From Burkholderiales bacterium (GTDB taxonomy: Bacteria > Pseudomonadota > Gammaproteobacteria > Burkholderiales > Usitatibacteraceae): DNA of 64,000 bases. This document shows positions 17,313 to 25,270 of the stretch, in pieces; position 1 is the first letter of the stretch; every line of letters starts with the position of its first letter. The position numbers and the translations under genes are program-made. The DNA is taken from assembly GCA_025360815.1 (NCBI GenBank), contig JANYBL010000005.1:1-64000 (forward strand), written 5' to 3'. Under the pieces are notes generated by a model that ran no database searches, had not been told where the DNA came from, and was given only the letters and a program-made list of their open reading frames with translations.

Positions 17313-18971
17313 TTATCCAACTGCTTTATTCGGTTTTGTTTTCATGATCGGGTTTATTGATTTCGCAAACATCGGTGCGCGGCGCAGATTGCTAGCTTGC
17401 TCATAGGCATACGCGATTTCGATTAACTTGGGCTCACTCCACGCGCTGGCTACAAACGATATCCCGACCGGCAGTCCATACACTGCACCGGCCGGCACAG
17501 TAATATGCGGGTAGCCCGCTACCGCTGCGGGCGAGGTGAAGCTTCCGCCGCTGTTGTCACCTTTGATGCAATCGGTCAGCCAAGCGACATCGCCGGAGGG
17601 TGCAACCAGCGCATCGAGTTTGTGTTCTTTCATGACGGCGTCAATGCCTTCTGCCCGTGAATAGCGGTGGTTATTGGCCAGTGCATCGAGATATTCCTGG
17701 CTATCGAGGCCGCCTTTTTTCGCGGCGCGAATGAATGTGTCCTGACCAAAGTAGGGCATTTCTGTGGTTTTATTTTTTTCATTAAACTCGATAATGTCTT
17801 GCAAGGTTTTGATTTTTGCACCGGGTGCAAATTCAGCGAGGTATGCCGCCATGTCGGCTTTTAATTCATAAAGTAGTACCTGAAATTCCGAATCGCCGTA
17901 TTTGCCGGCGTTAGGTAGCACAACATCGATCAGCGTGGCGCCTTGCGCTTTTAAAACGGTTAGCGCATCTTCGATCACGGCAACCACCAGATCGTTTGCA
18001 CCATTTGCAACGTCAAAATTTGCCCGGACAACGCCTATCCGCGCGCCTTTCAAGCCATCTACCTTGAGAAATTTGGTGTAATCCGTTTTGTTTTTATTCG
18101 CATCACTCGTGGCCGCATCACGCTTATCGCTGCCGGCCATGGCGGTCAATAAAATCGCGGCGTCGGTCACGTTGCGCGTCATCGGCCCGGCGGTATCCTG
18201 CGAATGTGAAATAGGGATAATGCCGTTCCGGCTAATCAGACCAAGCGTTGGCTTAATGCCAACCAAACCATTGACGTTGGCCGGTGAGATAATTGAACCG
18301 TCCGTCTCAGTGCCAACTGCAACTGCCGCCAGCGATGCCGCAATCGACGCGCCAGAACCTGAGCTTGAGCCACTGGTATTTCGGTCCAATGCATACGGGT
18401 TTTTGGTGAGCCCACCGCGGCCGCTCCAGCCGGAAGTGGCACGTGATGATCGAATATTCGCCCACTCACTGAGGTTGGTTTTGCCTAAAATGACGGCACC
18501 CGCTTCGCGCAATTGCGTCACCAAAAACGCATCGCGTGGTGGTTTTAAGCCGACCAAAGCCAGTGAGCCAGCGGTGGTCTGCATATTATCGAAGGTGGCA
18601 ATATTGTCCTTGAGTAACACTGGGATACCGTGCAACGGTCCGCGTGGCCCTTTGGCTGCGCGCTCTTTGTCGAGTGACGCCGCAATTGCTAATGCATCCG
18701 GGTTGAGTTCGATGATTGAGTTGATGCTCGGCCCGGATTTGTCAATCGCGTTGATGCGCGCCAAGTACAAGTTGGTGAGTGCTTTCGCCGTGAGCTTTCC
18801 GGATGACATGGCGGCTTGCAGATCGGCAATCGTTGCTTCGACGATGATTGCATCACTCGATTTGCGGCGCATCGTTTTATTCGTCGCCGCTACGGCGTCG
18901 CCGCTGCTCCTTGCTGCGTTCAAGATGCCAGCGCCGGCAATCCCGATTTGGATGAAATTTCTACGATTCAT
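17313..18971 (-). CDS. Tat-exported amidase (amidase signature family)
   Basis: Hydrolyses amide bonds with a Ser-cisSer-Lys triad. Lys is in HGIPVLLKDNI, the signature GSSSGSGASIAASLAAVAVG carries the bridging Ser, and GTETDGSIISPA carries the nucleophile region. The N-terminus has the twin-arginine pattern NRRNFIQIG followed by a hydrophobic stretch and AARS, so export by Tat is likely. Two ATGs are possible (18983 and 18971). I chose 18971 because a GGGAC sequence lies at the right distance, but either works. The family includes glutamyl-tRNA amidotransferase A; this one is a stand-alone exported member, and its substrate is unknown. A 300-residue frame on the opposite strand is a shadow. 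Confidence 0.9.
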   Translation of the reverse strand: MNRRNFIQIGIAGAGILNAARSSGDAVAATNKTMRRKSSDAIIVEATIADLQAAMSSGKLTAKALTNLYLARINAIDKSGPSINSIIELNPDALAIAASLDKERAAKGPRGPLHGIPVLLKDNIATFDNMQTTAGSLALVGLKPPRDAFLVTQLREAGAVILGKTNLSEWANIRSSRATSGWSGRGGLTKNPYALDRNTSGSSSGSGASIAASLAAVAVGTETDGSIISPANVNGLVGIKPTLGLISRNGIIPISHSQDTAGPMTRNVTDAAILLTAMAGSDKRDAATSDANKNKTDYTKFLKVDGLKGARIGVVRANFDVANGANDLVVAVIEDALTVLKAQGATLIDVVLPNAGKYGDSEFQVLLYELKADMAAYLAEFAPGAKIKTLQDIIEFNEKNKTTEMPYFGQDTFIRAAKKGGLDSQEYLDALANNHRYSRAEGIDAVMKEHKLDALVAPSGDVAWLTDCIKGDNSGGSFTSPAAVAGYPHITVPAGAVYGLPVGISFVASAWSEPKLIEIAYAYEQASNLRRAPMFAKSINPIMKTKPNKAVG

Positions 18972-19109
18972 GTTGCGTCCCATTAAATGATGAAGCTGAT
19001 GATGCGAATGATAATTCGGCGGTTCGTTTTAAAATACGGCTACTGGCGGAAATCTTGAGGTATTGTTGCTCGGAACGGCAGTCTGGAAGCGGACTTTGTG
19101 TATTTTTTA

Positions 19110-19139
19110 CAGTGCCAGTGCCAGTACCAGTACCAGCGC
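19110..19139 (+). repeat. Five hexamer tandem repeats between amidase and fadD
   Basis: CAGTGC, CAGTGC, CAGTAC, CAGTAC and CAGCGC follow one another without gaps just past the fadD stop. This is a 6-bp period, like the repeat in tgpA. Confidence 0.75.
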
Positions 19140-19165
19140 ACAGCAATTCCACACCAATAATTTTA

Positions 19166-20869
19166 CTATTTATCCCGCAGCTCCCGCCGCAGAATTTTGC
19201 CCACATTCGATTTCGGCAGTGCGTCGCGGAACACGATCGACTTGGGGCATTTGTAACCTGTGAGATTTTTTCGACAATAGTCCATCACGGCGGCGTCGGT
19301 CAGCGCGGGATCTTTTTTGACAATAAAAAGCCGAACTGCCTCGCCTGTTTTTTCGTCCGGCACGCCGACCACCGCACACTCCAGCACGCCTGGGCAGGAC
19401 GCGACGACATCCTCAATTTCATTCGGATAAACGTTAAAACCTGAAACCAAAATCATGTCCTTCTTGCGATCAACAATTTTCACATGACCGTTTGGCAGCA
19501 TGATGCCGATGTCGCCCGATTTAAAGAAACCGTCTTTCGTCATGGCGTTGGCGGTCTCATCCGGCCGCTGCCAGTAGCCGCGCATCACTTGCGGGCCACG
19601 GATGCAAATTTCGCCAGATTGCCCCACCGGCACTTCGTTTTCAGCATCGTCGCGGATCGAAATTTCCGTACTCGGCATCGGCATGCCAACATCGCCCGAA
19701 TAGACGGTGCTCATGATTTCGTTGCAGGTGGCACCCGACGATGTTTCCGTCAAGCCATAGCCTTCAACAATCGGCGTGTGGGTTAGCCCCAACCATTTGT
19801 CGGCTACCGCACGTTGCACGGCCATTCCGCCCCCGTTTGAGATTCGCAACCCGGAAAAATCGAGCTTAGCGAAGGCGGGACTATTGACGAGTGAATTAAA
19901 CATGGTGTTGACGGCAGGTAGCACGTTAAATTTCTGCTTGCCGATGGTCGCAATCATGCCTTCCAGATCGCGCGGGTTGGGGATCAGAATATTGTGTCCA
20001 CCGGTTTTGATTGCCATCCACATGCAACTGACGAGGGCAAAAATATGGTACATCGGTAATGCGCAGACGATGACCATCGGCTCGTTCAATGTCCCTTTGC
20101 TAGCGTCATTCAACGCGGGCTGTAACCACGCTTCGGCAATCAGTGCATTGCCGTAAATATTGGAATGCACCAGTACCGCGCCTTTGGAAACGCCCGTTGT
20201 GCCGCCTGTGTATTGCAGAAACGCAATATCATCTGCGCACAAATTTGGCTTGCTAAACGGTAGGCTGCGGCCAGCGCTTATGCAATCGTTAAACCAGACT
20301 GAACCGTGCATGCTAAATTTCGGCACGGCTTTTTTAACGCGGCGCACGACGAAATTGGTAATCATGTCTTTCGGAAAGCCCAGCAAATCGCCAACGGACG
20401 CCAAGATAACATGCTTGATTTTTGTTTTCGGCAGAATTGCCTCCAACGTCGTCGCAAAATTTTCCAGAATAACGATCGCCTCGCAACCGCTATCGGTTAG
20501 CTGGTGCTCCAATTCACGCGGCGTGTAAAGCGGGTTCACATTCACCACCACATAACCCGCCCGCAACACCGCGATGATGGCAACGGGATACTGCAGGATG
20601 TTGGGCATCATCAGCGCGATCCGCGCGCCGCGCGCGAGGCCCTTCGATTGGAACCAAGCTGCGAGCGCTGTGGAGAGGACATCAACTTCGCCATAGCGCA
20701 GCGTTTTATCCATGCAGGTGAAGGCGGGATTGTCGCAAAATTTGCTAAAGGCCTCGTCGGCCATCGCGGGCAGCGAGGCGTAACGCGATAGATCAATCTC
20801 GTGGGCAACGCCCGCTGGATAGTGCTTTAACCACCATTTGGGTTCTAATCCGGCTGCATTCTCCATCAT
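19166..20869 (-). CDS. fadD: Long-chain fatty acid-CoA ligase
   Basis: Activates free fatty acids to acyl-CoA via acyl-AMP. The AMP-binding motif LQYTGGTTGVSKGAVLVHSN is near residue 220. EGYGLTETSSG and the C-terminal signature DGFFKSGDIGIMLPNGH, then IVDRKKDMILVSGFNVYP, are complete. The last Lys (NVGKILRREL) is the catalytic lysine of the ANL superfamily. Length 567 matches FadD. Two consecutive ATGs follow a strong GAGGAG. It is the last gene of a six-gene lipid operon, 77 bases after the acyl-CoA dehydrogenase stop. It should supply the CoA thioesters that the upstream genes act on. Confidence 0.92.
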   Translation of the reverse strand: MMENAAGLEPKWWLKHYPAGVAHEIDLSRYASLPAMADEAFSKFCDNPAFTCMDKTLRYGEVDVLSTALAAWFQSKGLARGARIALMMPNILQYPVAIIAVLRAGYVVVNVNPLYTPRELEHQLTDSGCEAIVILENFATTLEAILPKTKIKHVILASVGDLLGFPKDMITNFVVRRVKKAVPKFSMHGSVWFNDCISAGRSLPFSKPNLCADDIAFLQYTGGTTGVSKGAVLVHSNIYGNALIAEAWLQPALNDASKGTLNEPMVIVCALPMYHIFALVSCMWMAIKTGGHNILIPNPRDLEGMIATIGKQKFNVLPAVNTMFNSLVNSPAFAKLDFSGLRISNGGGMAVQRAVADKWLGLTHTPIVEGYGLTETSSGATCNEIMSTVYSGDVGMPMPSTEISIRDDAENEVPVGQSGEICIRGPQVMRGYWQRPDETANAMTKDGFFKSGDIGIMLPNGHVKIVDRKKDMILVSGFNVYPNEIEDVVASCPGVLECAVVGVPDEKTGEAVRLFIVKKDPALTDAAVMDYCRKNLTGYKCPKSIVFRDALPKSNVGKILRRELRDK

Positions 20870-20946
20870 GTGCTCCTCGACAGTTTATTGTGAGCGGCTG
20901 ACAGAAATCATCTTAAGCGGCCGCTATATTTCCTAAATTCGAAACG

Positions 20947-22167
20947 CTACTTTTTGCCGAGATATTGTCCAAACTCCATCTTTGCGAGCGAGGCGCGATG
21001 CACCTCGTCGGGGCCATCAGCCAAGCGCAGGATACGCGCCCAAGTGTAGGCGTAGGCCAACGGGAAATCATCGCTCAACCCACCCGCACCGTGAGCCTGA
21101 ATCGCCCAATCAATAATCTGCGCCGCCATGTTGGGCGCGACAATTTTAATCATGGCGATTTCTTTTTTCGCCACTTTATTGCCGGCGACATCCATCATGT
21201 ATGCCGCTTTCAGTGTTAGCAAACGCGCTTGTTCGATCATGCAACGAGCTTCGGCAATGCGCTCGCTCCAGACGGATTGCGCGGCGATGGGCTTGCCAAA
21301 TGCGGTGCGCGATTGCAGACGTTTGCACATCAGCTCAAGCATCCGCTCCGATAATCCGATCAAACGCATGCAATGGTGAATGCGCCCCGGTCCCAAACGA
21401 CCCTGTGCGATCTCGAAACCCCGGCCTTCACCAAGCAAAATGTTTTCTTTTGGTACACGAACATTCTCAAATACAATCTCGCAATGCCCGTGCGGTGCGT
21501 CGTCATAACCGAACACCGGAAGAGGGCGCGCTACCGTCACGCCGGGGGTATCCGACGGGACCAAAAGCATCGATTGCTGCGAATGCACGCTTGCATTTGG
21601 ATCGGTCTTGCCCATCACGATATAAATTTTGCAGCGCGGATCGCCTGCGCCTGATATCCACCATTTGCGTCCGTTGACCACGTAATCGCTGCCATCGCTT
21701 TCGATCTTCGTCTCGATATTGGTGGCGTCCGACGAGGCAACCCCCGGTTCTGTCATTGCAAACGCCGAGCGGATTTCACCACGCAAGAGTGGCCTCAACC
21801 ACTGATCTTGTTGTTCCGCTGTGCCGTACTGGCTAAGCACTTCCATGTTGCCCGTGTCGGGAGCGGAACAATTGAAAACTTCCGGTGCCCAATGCACACG
21901 TCCCGTAATCTCCGCAAGCGGCGCGTATTCCAGATTGGTCAAGCCCGCGCCGTGCTTGCCCGGCATGAACAGATTCCACAAACCTGCGCCCTGCGCTTTA
22001 GGCTTTAGCTCGTCCAGCAATTGTACCGGCGTCCAGCGTTTACCGGCCGCGGTATTGGCAGCGATATCGTCGTTGAATCTCTTTTCGTTGGGGACAATAT
22101 GCTCCGCGTAAAACGCCTCCATCCGTTGTTGCAGCGCGATGACGTTTTCAGAATAGCTGAAGTTCAT
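20947..22167 (-). CDS. Acyl-CoA dehydrogenase, ACAD10/11-like
   Basis: A FAD-dependent dehydrogenase. FAD/acyl-CoA motifs are present: [36 protein letters not shown] and [19 protein letters not shown]. Near the C-terminus [17 protein letters not shown] stands where medium-chain enzymes have the Glu-containing YEGT block; this is the pattern of the ACAD10/11 branch. In animals that domain is fused to a kinase-like domain, and the pair removes a 4-hydroxy group through phosphorylation and phosphate elimination. In Pseudomonas, LvaC and LvaA are the split form. Here the kinase-like gene lies 51 bases upstream, so the split version is the likely function. Length 406 is normal. Confidence 0.88.
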   Translation of the reverse strand: MNFSYSENVIALQQRMEAFYAEHIVPNEKRFNDDIAANTAAGKRWTPVQLLDELKPKAQGAGLWNLFMPGKHGAGLTNLEYAPLAEITGRVHWAPEVFNCSAPDTGNMEVLSQYGTAEQQDQWLRPLLRGEIRSAFAMTEPGVASSDATNIETKIESDGSDYVVNGRKWWISGAGDPRCKIYIVMGKTDPNASVHSQQSMLLVPSDTPGVTVARPLPVFGYDDAPHGHCEIVFENVRVPKENILLGEGRGFEIAQGRLGPGRIHHCMRLIGLSERMLELMCKRLQSRTAFGKPIAAQSVWSERIAEARCMIEQARLLTLKAAYMMDVAGNKVAKKEIAMIKIVAPNMAAQIIDWAIQAHGAGGLSDDFPLAYAYTWARILRLADGPDEVHRASLAKMEFGQYLGKK

Positions 22168-22218
22168 AACGATTTTCCTTCTGAACGCAAAAATGCTTCG
22201 TTAAAATTATTTGACTAT

Positions 22219-23340
22219 TTAGTCGTTGCGCTTAGTGGTTAACCGCTCAACGACTTTCCAGCCAAGTTCGGCAATCGGCTTTGCGGCTTTGCCCATCGCG
22301 ATCGCCTGTTCGGAGGCGGCGGTGCCGTCGACCACCCGCTTCATGATCCCTTGCAAAATGCCCGCCATGCGGAACATGTTGTAGGCCAAGTAATAATCAA
22401 AATTTTCGATTCCCGCCTTACCATCGCGATTGGTTCCGATACGTCCAGTGCGTTGGCAATACTTGGCAATATATTCTGGCTGCTCGGGAATGCCGAGCGC
22501 GGCCAAATCCAAACCAGCTAGCCCCCGAAATGCGCTCGGCGGCACTTGCCACGTCATGCAGTGGTAGGCAAAATCAACCAGCGGATGTCCGAGGGTGGAA
22601 AGCTCCCAATCGAGAATCGCCAAAATTCGTGGCTCGGTCGGATGGAGAATCAAATTATCAAGCCGGTAATCGCCGTGTACGAGGCTGGTTTCGTCTCCTG
22701 GGGGTATGTGCTCAGGCAACCAAGAGATGAGTCGATCCATCGCGTCGATTTTTTCGATCTCCGAAGCACGATACTGCTTCGTCCAGCGGCCGATCTGTCG
22801 TTCTAAGTAGTTGCTAGGTTTGCCGAAGCTACCCAAACCAATGGCGGCATAATCGACTTGGTGCAATCTCGCCATGACCGCATTCATTTCATCAAAAATG
22901 GCGGCACGCTCGGCGTTGGATAACCCGGGCATCGCCGGATCCCAGAGCACGCGGCCTTCGACCATTTCCATGACATAAAATGCGCGGCCTATCACGGCTT
23001 CATCATGGCAAAGGGCAATCGTTTTGGGGAGCGGAATATCGGTTTTCCCGAGCGCGGTCATGACTTCATACTCGCGCTCAATCATGTGTGCGGACGGCAG
23101 CAGATTGACCGCCAGGCCCGGCTTGGCACGCATCACGTAGGATCGATCCTTTGTCACCAATTTAAAGGTGGGATTAGATTGCCCACCTTTAAATTGCTCG
23201 ACCATCATGCCGCCAAAGTCCCCGCCAGTGCTTGTGGCCAGCCATGTTGCCAATGCGCCAATATCAAACTCATGCTGCTTGGCGACGGGCTTGGTGCCTT
23301 TGAAATGTTCAAATCCGGATGTTGATTGGCCGTCAGACAC
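22219..23340 (-). CDS. Aminoglycoside-phosphotransferase-like hydroxyacyl kinase
   Basis: 373 residues of the APH kinase fold. The catalytic loop is LVHGDYRLDNLILHP (Brenner motif HGDxxxxN) and the metal site is ILDWELSTLGHPLVD. The N-terminal nucleotide-binding part shows QFKGGQSNPTFKL and YVMRAKPG with its Lys. Bacterial members next to an ACAD gene correspond to the kinase half of ACAD10/11 or LvaA, which phosphorylate 4-hydroxyacyl-CoA. It is therefore not expected to be an antibiotic resistance gene. It overlaps the upstream phosphatase-like gene by eight bases, which suggests coupling. Confidence 0.87.
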   Translation of the reverse strand: MSDGQSTSGFEHFKGTKPVAKQHEFDIGALATWLATSTGGDFGGMMVEQFKGGQSNPTFKLVTKDRSYVMRAKPGLAVNLLPSAHMIEREYEVMTALGKTDIPLPKTIALCHDEAVIGRAFYVMEMVEGRVLWDPAMPGLSNAERAAIFDEMNAVMARLHQVDYAAIGLGSFGKPSNYLERQIGRWTKQYRASEIEKIDAMDRLISWLPEHIPPGDETSLVHGDYRLDNLILHPTEPRILAILDWELSTLGHPLVDFAYHCMTWQVPPSAFRGLAGLDLAALGIPEQPEYIAKYCQRTGRIGTNRDGKAGIENFDYYLAYNMFRMAGILQGIMKRVVDGTAASEQAIAMGKAAKPIAELGWKVVERLTTKRND

Positions 23341-24076
23341 TTACTTGTTCTCCAACGTTGGCGCCAAACTTGCTGCGAAATTTTTCGTAGTGCTCATAGA
23401 GCGCTTCCATCGTCGTTTTACGAGTTCCAGTTTGCAGATAATCGGTAGGCGAAAGATTTATTGCACGCATCACCACATCACCTTTTGTGTTGCCAATATC
23501 GACGGCGTTGATGCACGCCGGCGCCTGCGCCAATGCGCCCATCATCATGCGTTGCCCACTTAAGAGGTAGGATAATATCGCGCGGTTAACGCCACCGTGC
23601 AGCACCAAGAGGGCGATATCCCAGTCGGTCGCGGTTCGCAACGCATCAATCTCGGGAATGACGCGGTCTAGTAATTCGCCAACCGATTCGCCACCTAAGA
23701 AACGTGTGCTTTCCTGCACCATGCCGTCGAACGCCCCGTGGAATGCGGTTTTTAAGTCGGCATCAGCGATGGAGCCCAGATGCCCGCCTTTAAGTTCGAC
23801 CAAATTGGGACGCGTCTCAATCATAATTTGTTGACCCGTTTCAGCCAACACATGTTGTGCGGTTTCAACGGTGCGAATGAGTCCGCTGACAATGACGCGA
23901 TCAAATTTAGCTTGTTGCGACGCAAATAGTTTGCCTGCTGCTTTAGCCTGCATTACCCCTTCGGGGGTGAGCGATGCAGTTTCGGGTGGAAGCGGTTTGC
24001 CAGATTGGTCAAAGTAAGTCACGCTGCCGTGGCGCATGATGAACAGTCGGCGACGATTGGCATCTTTGGGAATCAT
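23333..24076 (-). CDS. Histidine phosphatase family protein (phosphoglycerate-mutase-like)
   Basis: The catalytic RHG motif is LFIMRHGSVTYFD at the N-terminus, and the second catalytic His is in LLVLHGGVNRAIL. GLIRTVETAQHVL supplies the usual Arg. About 247 residues from ATG 24076, whose ATG overlaps the stop of the Mpo1-like gene (ATGA). The longer frame to 24121 is rejected because it would overlap that gene further. The family covers phosphatases and mutases. In this operon, dephosphorylation of a phosphorylated hydroxy-acyl intermediate is a reasonable guess, but nothing in the sequence shows the substrate. Confidence 0.87.
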   Translation of the reverse strand: MIPKDANRRRLFIMRHGSVTYFDQSGKPLPPETASLTPEGVMQAKAAGKLFASQQAKFDRVIVSGLIRTVETAQHVLAETGQQIMIETRPNLVELKGGHLGSIADADLKTAFHGAFDGMVQESTRFLGGESVGELLDRVIPEIDALRTATDWDIALLVLHGGVNRAILSYLLSGQRMMMGALAQAPACINAVDIGNTKGDVVMRAINLSPTDYLQTGTRKTTMEALYEHYEKFRSKFGANVGEQVSV

Positions 24077-24390
24077 CGGATTTTTACGTTTCCCGCCCAG
24101 ATTTGCGCATACATGATCCAATCGCTGACAAAACTATAGAGCGGGTATTTAAACGTAGCTGGGCGGTTATGTTCAAAGAAAAAATGGCCGATCCATGCAA
24201 AACCATAGCCTGAAAAAAGTGCCGCAAACAGCCAATAGGGATTTTGTTTAAAAATTGCCAGGCCAGCAAAAACGAGCACTAGCGATGTGCCAACGAAATG
24301 CAGGCGGCGGCAGGTGAGGTTGGCATGCTCCGATAAATAATAGGGATAAAATGTTTTCAGGGATGTGTATCGCTGGGCAGTTGTTTCCAT
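24073..24390 (-). CDS. Mpo1-like / DUF962 membrane protein
   Basis: 105 residues that closely match DUF962: FYPYYLSEHANLTCRRLHF near residue 15, GYGFAWIGHFFFEHNRPATF near 60 and KYPLYSFVSDWIMY. Conserved His residues lie in SEHAN, RRLHF, GHFFFEHN. Two hydrophobic stretches span the membrane. In yeast, Mpo1 is an Fe(II)-dependent dioxygenase that shortens 2-hydroxy fatty acids by one carbon (alpha-oxidation). Bacterial members are usually annotated only by domain. It is followed by the phosphatase gene with a four-base overlap. Three phased copies of TTATGCA precede its start. Confidence 0.88.
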   Translation of the reverse strand: METTAQRYTSLKTFYPYYLSEHANLTCRRLHFVGTSLVLVFAGLAIFKQNPYWLFAALFSGYGFAWIGHFFFEHNRPATFKYPLYSFVSDWIMYAQIWAGNVKIR

Positions 24391-24401
24391 TTGAGCGGCC
24401 T

Positions 24402-24432
24402 TTATGCAAAATCTTATGCAACATTTTATGCA
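24402..24432 (-). repeat. Three TGCATAA copies at exact 12-bp spacing upstream of the Mpo1-like gene
   Basis: TTATGCA on the plus strand occurs at 24402-24408, 24414-24420 and 24426-24432. The spacing is exactly 12 bases, in the gap between the aldolase stop and the Mpo1-like start. It could be slippage or a set of phased binding sites. Confidence 0.6.
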
Positions 24433-24444
24433 CTATTTTGCGTG

Positions 24445-25212
24445 TTAGTTTTTATACGATACATCCATTCTATCCAATTTACGCAGCAATGCTGGCCATG
24501 CCAATGCGCCTGGTCCCATGCCCTTGGTCGCCGCTTTGGCTTGTGCTTTGGCGCCATCGAGAATGGCTTGCGGAATCATGGTGATTTCACCACCGCCGGA
24601 TTGCGCGCGGATTTGAATCATGCAAGCAGCCTCAAAAAAATACATGCCCATGAACGCATCGGCAATGGTTCTGCCGACGGTCAGCAAGCCATGGTTTCGC
24701 AACATTAAAAATTGGTTGTTGGCCAAATCGCGAACCAAGCGCGGCTTTTCATCATCATTCAATGCAACACCCTCGTAGTCGTGATAGCCGAGGCTTGGGA
24801 TGACAAAAATCGAATGTTGTGATATCGGCAGTACACCGTTTTTTTGGGCTGACACGGCCACACCGTTGATGGAGTGGGTATGCAAAACACACTTTGCGTC
24901 ATCGCGTGCGGCATGAATGGCTGAGTGAATAACGAACCCGGCTGGGTTGACGGGGTAGGGGTTACTTGCATCTAGCTTATTGCCAGCACTATCGATTTTA
25001 ACCAGGCTGGACGCGGTGATTTCCGCGAACATCATGCTGTAGGGGTTAATCAGGAACTGATTATCCAAACCAGGAATTTTTGCGGTGATATGCGTAAATA
25101 TCAAATCATCCCAACCTTGCTGCGCAACCAACCGATAGCAGGCAGCGAGATCGGTTCGGGTCTGCCACTCCTCAATTGAGACGTGGTCTTTAACGGATGA
25201 GATGATTTGCAT
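24445..25212 (-). CDS. Class II aldolase/adducin family protein
   Basis: 255 residues of the zinc-dependent class II aldolase fold. Zinc ligands are in VLHTHSING (two His) and FLMLRNHGLLTVG. The N-terminal part, YRLVAQQGWDDLIFTHITAK, matches the family. Members include fuculose-phosphate aldolase, ribulose-phosphate epimerases and several decarboxylase-like enzymes, so the substrate is open. First gene of the lipid operon, 58 bases after tgpA, with 54 bases to the Mpo1-like gene. An aldol-type cleavage of a hydroxy- or keto-acid would fit the operon, but this is inference. Confidence 0.85.
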   Translation of the reverse strand: MQIISSVKDHVSIEEWQTRTDLAACYRLVAQQGWDDLIFTHITAKIPGLDNQFLINPYSMMFAEITASSLVKIDSAGNKLDASNPYPVNPAGFVIHSAIHAARDDAKCVLHTHSINGVAVSAQKNGVLPISQHSIFVIPSLGYHDYEGVALNDDEKPRLVRDLANNQFLMLRNHGLLTVGRTIADAFMGMYFFEAACMIQIRAQSGGGEITMIPQAILDGAKAQAKAATKGMGPGALAWPALLRKLDRMDVSYKN

Positions 25213-25270
25213 GATGTGCTCCTAGTGACTTCACACCCGATATGCTACTACGGCTGGCCGCCGATTAACG

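Noticed and set aside
17094-17360. Cys/Leu-rich plus-strand frame between the DUF4287 gene and amidase
   Set aside because: Composition is unnatural and it covers the real start of the minus-strand gene.
18088-18990. 300-residue plus-strand frame antisense to the amidase
   Set aside because: Antisense shadow of a well-supported gene.
22219-23340. Aminoglycoside resistance gene
   Set aside because: The fold is APH-like, but the neighbour ACAD gene and overlapping operon genes point to a metabolic kinase.
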